Of a DNA stretch of 64,000 bases, positions 9,464 through 17,660 are shown piece by piece. The notes under the pieces are model-generated. The model was given only the letters and a program-made list of their open reading frames with translations. It searched no databases and was not told where the DNA came from. Within the stretch, counting starts at the first letter, position 1; each line of letters starts with the position of its first letter. The translations under genes and the position numbers were made by a program. Origin of the DNA: Deltaproteobacteria bacterium (GTDB lineage Bacteria > Desulfobacterota > Syntrophia > Syntrophales > UBA6807); assembly GCA_016935565.1 (NCBI GenBank), contig JAFGQS010000041.1, positions 1 to 64,000 of the forward strand, given 5' to 3'.

Positions 9464-10876
9464 CTACTTGTCAATACTGACTTTATGTACCTTACCAAGG
9501 GTGACAAGGGGCTTATCAAACTCTTTTTCGTTGCCGAGCACAAAAATTGTTTCGTATCGATCTGTAATGTATCGCTCTGCAACCCTTTGCAGATCTTCTG
9601 AGGTTACTCCATTGATACGGTCTTGAAACGATGTGAGAAAATCCTCAGGAAGCTTTTGATATTCCAGCATCATCTGCTGCAATGCCACTTTCCCTACAGA
9701 AGAGAATGAAAAAATAAAGTTATTATTAATCGATTTTTTAGCCCAAGCGAGTTCTTCTTTCGTTACTTTTGTTTTTATAGCATCGTGCAGGATAGACCTG
9801 ATAGCAGATAATGTTTGTACTGTCGACGATGTTTTCGTCATCGCATATGCTGCAAAAACGCCGTATTCACTCTGAGTGGAATAAAAGCTTCCTGCGCTAT
9901 AAGCAAGGCCAAGGTTTGTCCTTACTTCACTCACGATGCGGGACCGAAAACCACCACTTCCGAGAATAAAATCAAGAATTTCAAAAGAGTAATAATCAGG
10001 ATTCCTTTTGCCGGGTGTAACATATCCAACAATAATGATAGATTGAGGAGAGTCTTTTGATGCGTAGTTGATCGATCTTTCCGATGATCTTTCAGGAACA
10101 GGGACCGCTGCAACACTGCCAGTGACATTCCACTCACCAAAGTAACGATTTATCAGCGATACGGCTTCGTCTTTCGTTATATCTCCCGTTACAGCCATCA
10201 TTATATTTTGAGGAAAGAAGAAGTTTTTATGAAATCGTACAAGATCGGCTCTTGTCATCCTTTCAATTGATTCGACAGAAGGAAGACAACCCCGGGGGTT
10301 TCCACGGTAGATAAGCCGTACAAACTCACGAAAAGCCAACTGCTGAGGATTATCATAAATTCTCTTTAACGCCTCGATCTTCAATTCTTTTGCTAAATCC
10401 AATTTCGTTTTTTCAAAGACGGGATTTATAATAATGTCAGAAAAGATTTTTAATCCTTTTTCCATATCTTTTTTAAGGACCGAGAGGGTCGCCGTACCCT
10501 GTTCCTTGTCCATAGAAAAAGAAATTGTTGCAGCCATGTAATCAAGCTCTGAATCTATCGTTGAACCTGTCAGGTGTGCTGTTCCACCTATTCTCATAAC
10601 ATTCCCCGTAATGTCTGCCAGCCCCTCTTTTCCTGCTGGATCATATATGGAACCTGTTCTTATAACGGCAGAGATGTTCAAAAGGGGAAGCTCATGATCC
10701 TCCATAACATACAAGGTGATACCATTATTAAGTTTGATCTTTTCCGGTTGTGGCAATGAGAATTTCAGGGGGGGATACTCGATGAGGTCAGGATGAGTGA
10801 CCGGTGCGGGATTGCACCCCCATACAAGGATAGAAAAAAATAAAAAAGTAAAAATAATATAGAGAATCCTGTTCAT
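9464..10876 (-). CDS. M16 peptidase-like lipoprotein, zinc site lost
   Basis: Member of the insulinase-like M16 fold, but the HxxEH zinc motif is replaced: at the equivalent place the sequence reads GLADITGNV instead of the usual GxAHxLEH. The N-terminus is a probable lipoprotein signal (ILVWGC). The rest has typical M16 spacing, including VTGDITKDEA and the R/Y-type C-terminal substrate-binding region (GGFRSRIVSEVR, LGLAYSAGS). This is the classic inactive partner of an M16B heterodimer. The active partner lies immediately upstream (10895-12448), 18 bases away, and the two very likely form one periplasmic complex. Confidence 0.88.
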   Translation of the reverse strand: MNRILYIIFTFLFFSILVWGCNPAPVTHPDLIEYPPLKFSLPQPEKIKLNNGITLYVMEDHELPLLNISAVIRTGSIYDPAGKEGLADITGNVMRIGGTAHLTGSTIDSELDYMAATISFSMDKEQGTATLSVLKKDMEKGLKIFSDIIINPVFEKTKLDLAKELKIEALKRIYDNPQQLAFREFVRLIYRGNPRGCLPSVESIERMTRADLVRFHKNFFFPQNIMMAVTGDITKDEAVSLINRYFGEWNVTGSVAAVPVPERSSERSINYASKDSPQSIIIVGYVTPGKRNPDYYSFEILDFILGSGGFRSRIVSEVRTNLGLAYSAGSFYSTQSEYGVFAAYAMTKTSSTVQTLSAIRSILHDAIKTKVTKEELAWAKKSINNNFIFSFSSVGKVALQQMMLEYQKLPEDFLTSFQDRINGVTSEDLQRVAERYITDRYETIFVLGNEKEFDKPLVTLGKVHKVSIDK

Positions 10877-10894
10877 CTTTTTCCTGTCGCGTCT

Positions 10895-12448
10895 TTATTG
10901 TTTCATGTTCATATTAACTCTTTGTACAAGTATCGCCACTGTTCTGTTTTCAGGGGTGAGATATTTATTTACAGTTCTGCGTATATCCTCGGCAGTAATG
11001 GTATCTATAATTTTAATTTGATTTGTTATGTAGCGATAATCTCCTGCAATCGCTTCAAAGTACGATAATGTACTGGCAATGTCCGAATTAGAGGACAAGC
11101 CCCTGAGAAAATCCGCCTTTATTTGATTTTTTGCCTTCGTAAGTTCTTCTCGGGAAACCGGTTTGTTCTTCAAAGTTTCGATTTCTTCATAAATCGCATC
11201 TTCCAGTTCTTTATTCGTATGAGGAAATCGGGGGGCCGCAGAAATAACGAAAAGGTTTGGATATCGGGCAGCTGGATATCCATTCCCGGTATCGACGCTC
11301 TGAGCAACTCCTTTTTCTTGAACCAGGGTTCTATACAACCTCGACGTCCTGCCATGTGAAAGGATTGTATCAAGGGTATCGAAAACATAATCATCATAGG
11401 AGGGAATGGTCGGTTTATGATACCCTATAATCATCCGGGGGTTCGCATCCGATACGAGTTCTATTCGCCGCTCCCCATTTTGTTCCGGTTCTTCCGACAG
11501 GTGCGTAAAGGGTATTTTCTGAGGGGAAATATCGCCGAAGTATTTCTCGATTATATTCATAATGTTGCCGGTTGAGACGTCTCCAACAATTGCTATGACA
11601 GTATTATTGGGGGCGTGGTAGGTTTTGAAGAAATATTTCATATAATCAATATTTAAAAATGGCATATCCGATGCCCAACCGAGAATTGGCCGTCTGTAAT
11701 GATGAACCAGAAAGGCTGTTGCAAGAAACTGTTCCATAAGCTTCCTGTCCGGCCTGGCTTCTACGGACTGCCGTCTTTCTTCGATAACCACGTTACGCTC
11801 GGAATAAAACTCACGAAACACAGGGTTATGCATCCGATCAGATTCTATTCGTGCCCATAATTCGATTTTGTTAGAAGGGAGATTAACATGGTATGTTGTT
11901 ACATCATATCCGGTTGATGCGTTCATGGCAGCCCCACCATTTTCAGTATATAAACGATCAATCTCATTTTCAACGATGAACTTCCTAGACTCATGCTCAA
12001 GAGATTTCCGTTGGTGGTTGAGTTCTTCAATTTTCCGTTTATTTCCCCGTTCGCCTTTTTTCATTTCGGTATCGAGAGAATTAATAACGGCATGCAATTT
12101 TTTCAGTATTTTTGTTTCTTCTGCAAAATTATTCGTTCCGATTGTTTTCGTACCTTTGAAGAGCATATGTTCAAGGAAATGTGCCGTACCGGTGTGCTTA
12201 CTGTCTTCATCGACGGCGCCAACTCTGTACCGTATATAACATGATACGGTCGGGCTGACATGTCGCTCTAAAATAAGGACTGTGAGACCGTTGTGGAGAG
12301 TAAACTTTTGGACCGTCTTCTCCAGATCATAAGCATATGCTATTGATGCTAAAGTAGTACATGAAATAATAATTACTAAGCATTTAATTACTATAGATAT
12401 AGTATGTCCATAAAAACGCATTGTATTTTTGGTAAATCTATACTTCAT
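10895..12448 (-). CDS. M16 family zinc peptidase, active subunit
   Basis: Periplasmic zinc peptidase with an intact inverted zinc motif HFLEH (TAHFLEHMLFKGT) and a downstream Glu in WARIESDRM. The start is set at ATG 12448, which follows AAGGGA eight bases upstream; the ORF track start at 12487 lacks such a site. From there a signal peptide is visible (basic MKYRFTKN, then a hydrophobic stretch ending near SIAYA). About 517 residues. It overlaps the end of the small membrane protein by 11 bases and is followed by the inactive M16 homologue, giving the known active/inactive pairing. Confidence 0.9.
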   Translation of the reverse strand: MKYRFTKNTMRFYGHTISIVIKCLVIIISCTTLASIAYAYDLEKTVQKFTLHNGLTVLILERHVSPTVSCYIRYRVGAVDEDSKHTGTAHFLEHMLFKGTKTIGTNNFAEETKILKKLHAVINSLDTEMKKGERGNKRKIEELNHQRKSLEHESRKFIVENEIDRLYTENGGAAMNASTGYDVTTYHVNLPSNKIELWARIESDRMHNPVFREFYSERNVVIEERRQSVEARPDRKLMEQFLATAFLVHHYRRPILGWASDMPFLNIDYMKYFFKTYHAPNNTVIAIVGDVSTGNIMNIIEKYFGDISPQKIPFTHLSEEPEQNGERRIELVSDANPRMIIGYHKPTIPSYDDYVFDTLDTILSHGRTSRLYRTLVQEKGVAQSVDTGNGYPAARYPNLFVISAAPRFPHTNKELEDAIYEEIETLKNKPVSREELTKAKNQIKADFLRGLSSNSDIASTLSYFEAIAGDYRYITNQIKIIDTITAEDIRRTVNKYLTPENRTVAILVQRVNMNMKQ

Positions 12449-12683
12449 GATTATTCCCTTCATCGTCCGCTGTCTTAAAATAGCCATAGATTTTAATAGC
12501 AGGATATAAAATACCTACTATGCTGATGAGAATCATCAAATTTGATGAAAAGAATAACATGATAAATATGTGAGGGTTTGTTGAGTGATATGACGCAATA
12601 AGTGTATCAATTCCAATCATAAGGAAAAATATTGAAAAGGTTCCTATGAAAATTTGTTTCATCCACCATAATATGGAATTCAT
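12438..12683 (-). CDS. small hydrophobic membrane protein, unknown
   Basis: 81 residues with two to three predicted membrane helices (IFIGTFSIFFLMIG, FIMLFFSSNLMILISIVGILY) and a charged C-terminus. I do not recognise a family. Support for coding: it ends inside the start of the active M16 peptidase gene with an 11-base overlap, and the SD for that gene lies within its last codons, the usual sign of coupled translation. It is probably the first gene of the M16 operon. Confidence 0.6.
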   Translation of the reverse strand: MNSILWWMKQIFIGTFSIFFLMIGIDTLIASYHSTNPHIFIMLFFSSNLMILISIVGILYPAIKIYGYFKTADDEGNNHEV

Positions 12684-12768
12684 ATGTACCTGCTAAACTC
12701 TCATGTGAAGCCGAGACTGAATGTTACATTGTTGTTATTGTAATGCTCCGTGATGTATGACGCAAGAA

Positions 12769-14118
12769 TTAAATTTGTCGTGTAAGCATCTTGAGTTCCC
12801 GATACATCTCATCTGAAAGCTGGTCCCCTCCGCAGGGAAGGAGCGTGTTGTTGTGAAATAACGGTTCATTGTCGATGTCATATCTGGATGCTTTGACAGC
12901 TTCCTCCCACATGGAAGTTCCTGGAATCGGGGAATATTCAGCAATAATCGGTTTTGCACCACATGATTTAATAAATTGAATGCTATCGAGGACTTCTGTA
13001 GCAGTTTGGCCGGGCAGACCACAGAGTATGTAACTCCCTATTTGATCCGTGTTATAGCCGGCATTCCTGAGATGAGTAATTGCGGCCTTCGTTTCCTCGT
13101 TGGTAATCTTTCCTCCCGATTCGATTTGTCTTTTCGTGCTTGCCGTCTCAAAGCCGAATCGAATCGTCTGAAAGCGGGCCTTGTAGAGTAATGTACTTAA
13201 TCCTTCCGTAATATCTCGTAGGTGTAGACCGTTGGGACAGTGAAAATTGCAGTTGAGATTTCTTTTTATAATTTCTTGCAGCATGGGTATTACACGATCT
13301 TTCGAATTGACAAGAAGCGCATCATCATAAAAGGAGAAGTGTGAAACCCCGTATTTTTTATTCCAGAATTCAATTTCATCGACCACCTTTATGGGATCTC
13401 TGATCCGAAAGCCATCATTCAACAGGTGTGATGCGCAATAGGTACAGCGGAACGGACACCCCTTTGATGTCAGGACAGGGAACTGATCCTTGTTCGCAAT
13501 AAGGTCAAATGCAGGATACGGGTATGAATCAAGATCACTGATGTCAGGAATATATTGCAGGTCGTCGCCTAAAACATCATTCAATAATCGCTGAATTATT
13601 TTTTCTCCTTCACCGGGTATGATGATGTCAGCTCCTGAAAATTCTTCTGCATGTTCTTTACAGAGATTCACATAATTACCCCCCAGTACTATGGGAACCC
13701 CGGGTACTATCTTTCGGATTATTCTTATGGTATCAAATAATCCCGGATACCAGTATGTCATCATAGAGGTAATGAAAACAAGATCAGGTTTTTGAGTCAT
13801 GAGAAGTTCGTTTTTGAAGATACGGGGGGTAATACCATATCTGTTGTATCGCTTGGGGATACCTTTCAAGACATCAGGTTTGGCAATAGGCTCTTTGGGG
13901 TACTTGCCGGCTCCTGTTGTTTTTCTTTTCGGTACTTTGATATGTTTTTCACGCCTTATGTCGGGGTGGTAAGGATTCAAGCAATCGATAAAATGCACTT
14001 TGTACCTGTTTTGCCTCAACAATGAGGCAAGATACAGCAGTCCGAGAGGCTTTATCCAGAAGTCATAGGCGGCGAAATCATATATCCAGGGGTTTATAAG
14101 AAGTATGTTTTTTTTCAT
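12769..14118 (-). CDS. B12-binding domain radical SAM protein
   Basis: Radical SAM enzyme with an N-terminal cobalamin-binding-like domain (about residues 1-180; INPWIYDFAAYDFWIKPLG and the VFITSMMTYWYPG region) and a radical SAM core with the CxxxCxxC cluster motif CPFRCTYCAS near residue 220. Length (449 residues) fits the BchE/RlmA-like class of unassigned B12-radical SAM proteins. Substrate unknown. It stands alone on the minus strand, between the M16 operon and the bioB remnant, about 85 bases from the nearest gene. Confidence 0.87.
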   Translation of the reverse strand: MKKNILLINPWIYDFAAYDFWIKPLGLLYLASLLRQNRYKVHFIDCLNPYHPDIRREKHIKVPKRKTTGAGKYPKEPIAKPDVLKGIPKRYNRYGITPRIFKNELLMTQKPDLVFITSMMTYWYPGLFDTIRIIRKIVPGVPIVLGGNYVNLCKEHAEEFSGADIIIPGEGEKIIQRLLNDVLGDDLQYIPDISDLDSYPYPAFDLIANKDQFPVLTSKGCPFRCTYCASHLLNDGFRIRDPIKVVDEIEFWNKKYGVSHFSFYDDALLVNSKDRVIPMLQEIIKRNLNCNFHCPNGLHLRDITEGLSTLLYKARFQTIRFGFETASTKRQIESGGKITNEETKAAITHLRNAGYNTDQIGSYILCGLPGQTATEVLDSIQFIKSCGAKPIIAEYSPIPGTSMWEEAVKASRYDIDNEPLFHNNTLLPCGGDQLSDEMYRELKMLTRQI

Positions 14119-14182
14119 GTCTCGTACAGTCGTTAATACATGATAGGAATGCCTAAAATCAATATTTAATGTCTTTTAGCGA

Positions 14183-14600
14183 TTATCTGCTCCTTCTTTT
14201 ATGGATTATAAACAGCATCGAGTGTGGTTCTGTCTTGAACTGATAATCTCTGAGAGTCACTTCTCTGCCGCCACATATTGTAATATCCTTTTCAGGATTT
14301 ATCAGCTTGAAAAGGGCTATGCATTTTAAGGCTTCCAAGGGTAGGTGGCGATTTCCGTTCTATGATACGCTGACTGAGCACAAAATGCGCAATCTTTTGA
14401 ACAGTGCCCTGATTTGGCATTGACGATGGAACAGGTAAAAACTCGATCTGGTATGTATTCCGAATTTTATGGGCACACAGAATCAAATCAACCGTTTCAT
14501 ATGGATGTAGAGCCAATTCGCATGTTTCTTCATATGAAACGGCATTTTTCGTATCATTCATGATATTTTCGGTTATCTGAATCAGAGATCGATTGAACAT
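14183..14600 (-). pseudogene. bioB: decayed biotin synthase (bioB), frameshift plus large internal deletion
   Basis: Three reading frames together spell a biotin synthase. Frame A (14600 to about 14439) gives an N-terminal piece ending [18 protein letters not shown]. After a T5 run the frame changes, and 14436-14329 reads [12 protein letters not shown], then the radical SAM cluster [18 protein letters not shown], stopping at 14326. A third frame (about 14341-14183) reads [13 protein letters not shown], then NPEKDITICGGREVTLRDYQ, the conserved C-terminal part of BioB. The middle of the protein, roughly 170-190 residues, is missing, and the extreme C-terminus is replaced by unrelated sequence. 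The ORF track lists only frame A as a 102-residue ORF. A BirA-like operator remains upstream. Confidence 0.92.
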
Positions 14601-14690
14601 TGTTTTTCATCAATAGCTGTGTTGGTACAAGAGCCGAAATAATACTGCATTATAGACGGCATGAATGGTATCATCCATCAACAGGGGTGA

Positions 14691-14719
14691 GACATATCAG
14701 ATGGCACATTATATGTCAA
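14691..14719 (-). promoter_or_regulatory. candidate sigma70-type promoter of the bioB remnant
   Basis: On the minus strand TTGACA (14719-14714) is followed after 17 bases by TATGTC (14696-14691). The -35 lies inside the downstream arm of the BirA-like operator, so a bound repressor would block it. It points at the bioB remnant, whose first ATG is 91 bases further on. Confidence 0.45.
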
Positions 14720-14744
14720 CCATTTCCATGGTCTTTGGTTGACA
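14714..14744. promoter_or_regulatory. BirA-like operator (perfect 8-bp inverted repeat, 15-bp spacer)
   Basis: TGTCAACC, 15 bases, GGTTGACA. BirA operators of biotin genes follow the pattern TTGTxAACC - 14 to 16 bases - GGTTxACAA, so this is a good match in arm sequence and spacing. It sits upstream of the bioB remnant and overlaps a candidate promoter. The match to the BirA pattern comes from established knowledge; binding is inference. Confidence 0.65.
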
Positions 14745-14921
14745 ATAAAATATTTGATGTATTTTGTACTGAAAGGTGTCTGTCAATTTTTGCTATATTT
14801 ATTACTCGTTACATCTGACAGCGAGGAATTCATATTCCAAAAATGCCATTGATGTTTACCAGTCCATTTGATACACATATATTTGTTCAATTGAGTTTAT
14901 TACAATATAAGAGTACTTTAG

Positions 14922-14950
14922 ATCGGATTCTACCGCCAGCGTAATCCGAT
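14922..14950 (+). repeat. perfect 8-bp inverted repeat upstream of the dehydrogenase
   Basis: ATCGGATT, 13 bases, AATCCGAT. It lies between any upstream promoter and the SD (AAAGGGGGG) of the dehydrogenase gene. There is no following T-run, so it is not a terminator; an operator or 5'UTR hairpin is possible. Confidence 0.4.
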
Positions 14951-14983
14951 ACGTTACAATGATAAAAGGGGGGTTCACCGCAG

Positions 14984-15856
14984 ATGAAAATTGGATGGAT
15001 CGGTACAGGGATTATGGGTCGTTCTATGGCCAGTCATGTGCAGAAGGCAGGACATGAATTATATCTTTATAATAGAACTAAAAGTAAGGCAGATGATCTT
15101 ATCAGACGAGGCGGAACCTGGTGCGATACTCCAGTCGATGTAGCCGGTAATGCAAGTATTGTATTTACCATGGTGGGCTTTCCCTACGATGTAGAAGAAG
15201 TGTATCTGGGTGAGAAGGGTATCCTGTCAATTAAAAATACCTGTCGGATCGTTGTGGATATGACTACCAGCAAACCGAGTCTTGCAAAGACAATTGCAGA
15301 TGTTGCTTCAGAGCGTGGAATTGCAAGCCTTGATGCTCCCGTTTCGGGAGGTGATATTGGGGCCAGGGATGCAACACTTGCTATCATGGCTGGTGGAGAT
15401 GAGAAGACCTATGATGAGGTTTTGCCCCTCTTTCAATTAATGGGCAAGACTATTTCATATATGGGCACTGCAGGAGCGGGACAACACACGAAGATGTGCA
15501 ATCAGATTCTCATTGCGGGAACGATAATTGGTGTCTGCGAATCACTTCTCTATGCCGGCAGGGCAGGTCTCGATGAACAATCCGTTATCAATATCATCGG
15601 TAAAGGAGCGGCGAGTTCCTGGTCGATTAACAATCTGGGACCGCGAATCGTTCAGGGCAACTATGATCCCGGATTCTTTGTGGAGCATTTCATCAAAGAT
15701 ATGGGAATCGCGTTGCAGGAAGCTGAAGCTATTGGCCTCTCACTTCCGGGGTTGGCCCTCGTTCATCAGTTATACGTTGCAGTCAAAGCACAGGGTCATG
15801 GACGAATGGGAACTCAGGCCCTGATGCTTGCTCTTAAAAAAATGAATGGGGAATGA
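14984..15856 (+). CDS. 3-hydroxyisobutyrate dehydrogenase family (beta-hydroxyacid dehydrogenase)
   Basis: NAD(P)-dependent beta-hydroxyacid dehydrogenase. It has an N-terminal Rossmann motif (GWIGTGIMGRSMASHV), the substrate-binding signature DAPVSGGDIGARD, and the catalytic Lys in AGQHTKMCNQI. Length (290 residues) is normal. The strong SD AAAGGGGGG precedes the ATG. The exact substrate (3-hydroxyisobutyrate, tartronate semialdehyde/glycerate, or succinic semialdehyde as in GLYR-type enzymes) cannot be decided. It is followed after 60 bases by the first dynamin-like GTPase on the same strand, so they may be cotranscribed, though no functional link is evident. Confidence 0.9.
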   Translation: MKIGWIGTGIMGRSMASHVQKAGHELYLYNRTKSKADDLIRRGGTWCDTPVDVAGNASIVFTMVGFPYDVEEVYLGEKGILSIKNTCRIVVDMTTSKPSLAKTIADVASERGIASLDAPVSGGDIGARDATLAIMAGGDEKTYDEVLPLFQLMGKTISYMGTAGAGQHTKMCNQILIAGTIIGVCESLLYAGRAGLDEQSVINIIGKGAASSWSINNLGPRIVQGNYDPGFFVEHFIKDMGIALQEAEAIGLSLPGLALVHQLYVAVKAQGHGRMGTQALMLALKKMNGE

Positions 15857-15916
15857 CCAAAAAGCAATGACGACTCACGAAAAAGTAAATTGATAGTTCC
15901 GAAAGGACTTCCCGTA

Positions 15917-17659
15917 ATGATAGGTTATCAAAAAGATTCTGATCAGGACTCCTCCACTAAGTCTACCGGATTCCATCAGAGTACATGGGAAGCAATACAG
16001 TGTTCCGGTCTTACCGGATCTGCCGAAGAAATTACCAATCTGAAAAAATCGCTTCAAAGAGAATTAGATGTTTTTTTCTACAAACAAGCGACGCGTCTTG
16101 TATGGATTGTTTTCGCTGGCGGAACAGGAACGGGGAAATCAACCCTTTTTAATGCCCTGTGTGGAACGGATATCAGTGAAACGGGTGTTGAGAGACCGAA
16201 GACGCAAAGACCTGTTGTCTATTCCTATAAGGGAAAAGTAATCAGTACGAACTTTCCCTTTCCAGATTTTCATGTAGATCAGGTACATGAACGTGAGAAT
16301 GACTCGGGGTACCAAAAAGATAGTGACGGTATGTATGTCATTATCGAACACGATCGGGAAGAGTTAACAAATCTTGTTCTGGTTGATACACCCGACCTTG
16401 ATAGTCTTGAGATCAAAAATCGGCAAATGGCTGAGGATTTTTATCTATTAGCAGATAGTATCATTTTCGTAACCAGTCAGGAAAAATATGCAGATGAGGT
16501 TCCATCACGATTCTTCCATCGTATTTACCGAGAAGCCAAACCATATTATTTTTTCCTGAATAAGGCCGATATAACACTGACCCGTAACGATGTTCTATCT
16601 TTTTTTGAAGCTCAGGGAGTAACAATTGTAAAGGATCATGTGTTTCTCATTCCCTTAGTATCATCACCAGCCGCGAGTGTGATTGCAATAAACGAAGAAT
16701 TCAGAAAATTTAACGCTCTTTTTCTCGCCGAGTGTGGTGAAAATGAATTTTCTCACATGCTTTTCGAAGGACAAAAGCGAAATGCCCGGATACTTGCGGA
16801 CAAAATTGATCGATTAATCACAATGCTCGAAGAGGAAAATCTGGCCGGTCAAGGATGGCGTAATGAACTCGATGCAATTCTGGCGGAGAGCAGCCATAAT
16901 CTTACAGAACAAATCGAAAGCCATTTCAAGGAAGCGTCTCGAAATCATATTCAAAATGAGATTAGAAATATATTTAATAAATACGACCTTTTGAGAAAAC
17001 CTCGATCTTTCGTGAGCAGACTTTTACTGGCACCACTCAGGTTTCTCGGTTTGAAAAAAATGGATTCGACAGAATCACATACGAAAGATCTTTTAACTGT
17101 TCGACAAAAAATTGATATCACCCCCATGCTCGTGACGATAGAATGGTTTAATCGCCTTGTCTTGGAGAGACTTTCGCCTCATGATTCACGGTCTCCCCTG
17201 TATAACAAAATGCGTGATGAAGGGGTTGGTCTCACAAATAAGGAGATACGGAAAAGAGTTCAGGACGAGCAGGAAAATTTGGCACTCTGGATTGAGGAAA
17301 CTTTTAAAAATCTTGCCAGGGGTATTCCGAAGAGTAAGGAGTGGGGCATTTATACAACTTCTATTTTATGGGGAATTATCATAGTATCCTTCGAAATAGT
17401 TTTGGGAGGTGGTATCAGCATTCTTGAGGCAGTTCTCGATTCTGTCCTCGCACCATTCGTTACAAAAGGATCCGTTGAGCTGTTTGCATCTCATGAAATA
17501 CAACAAATTGCCCGTGAAATTGACCGCCGCTATCGCAAAGGTCTTCATGCTATATTGCGAGAACAAAAAGATCGGTATGAATCAAGCCTTCTTTCTCTCA
17601 TAACGCCACAGGAAACAATTGATGCAATTGGATCAATTCGTGAAAGATTGGAGGGCTAA
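15917..17659 (+). CDS. dynamin-like GTPase, first of a tandem pair
   Basis: Large P-loop GTPase (about 580 residues from ATG 15917, which follows AAAGGA; the ORF track start 15890 is a TTG). G1 is GGTGTGKSTLFNALCG, G3 is DTPDLDS and G4 is NKAD. A long, mostly helical charged region follows, then a hydrophobic patch near residues 480-530 (ILWGIIIVSFEIVLGG) that could be a membrane insertion. This architecture resembles bacterial dynamin-like proteins, which often occur as adjacent pairs. Not assignable to a named protein. The stop is 1 base before the next gene's ATG. Confidence 0.75.
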   Translation: MIGYQKDSDQDSSTKSTGFHQSTWEAIQCSGLTGSAEEITNLKKSLQRELDVFFYKQATRLVWIVFAGGTGTGKSTLFNALCGTDISETGVERPKTQRPVVYSYKGKVISTNFPFPDFHVDQVHERENDSGYQKDSDGMYVIIEHDREELTNLVLVDTPDLDSLEIKNRQMAEDFYLLADSIIFVTSQEKYADEVPSRFFHRIYREAKPYYFFLNKADITLTRNDVLSFFEAQGVTIVKDHVFLIPLVSSPAASVIAINEEFRKFNALFLAECGENEFSHMLFEGQKRNARILADKIDRLITMLEEENLAGQGWRNELDAILAESSHNLTEQIESHFKEASRNHIQNEIRNIFNKYDLLRKPRSFVSRLLLAPLRFLGLKKMDSTESHTKDLLTVRQKIDITPMLVTIEWFNRLVLERLSPHDSRSPLYNKMRDEGVGLTNKEIRKRVQDEQENLALWIEETFKNLARGIPKSKEWGIYTTSILWGIIIVSFEIVLGGGISILEAVLDSVLAPFVTKGSVELFASHEIQQIAREIDRRYRKGLHAILREQKDRYESSLLSLITPQETIDAIGSIRERLEG

Positions 17660-17660
17660 T

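Larger units (their letters stand above)
14601..14983. other. intergenic region between bioB remnant and dehydrogenase gene
   Basis: No convincing gene. It holds the BirA-like operator with its promoter, and an 8-bp perfect inverted repeat ATCGGATT/AATCCGAT (14922-14950) about 33 bases before the dehydrogenase ATG, which could be an operator or RNA hairpin. The short plus-strand ORF 14600-14818 has no start signal or recognisable protein pattern and is not called. Confidence 0.6.

Noticed and set aside
8877-9626. 249-residue plus-strand ORF
   Set aside because: Long antisense shadow of the M20 hydrolase gene, which has complete catalytic motifs.
14600-14818. 72-residue plus-strand ORF
   Set aside because: Covers the bioB start and BirA-like operator; no start signal or domain.
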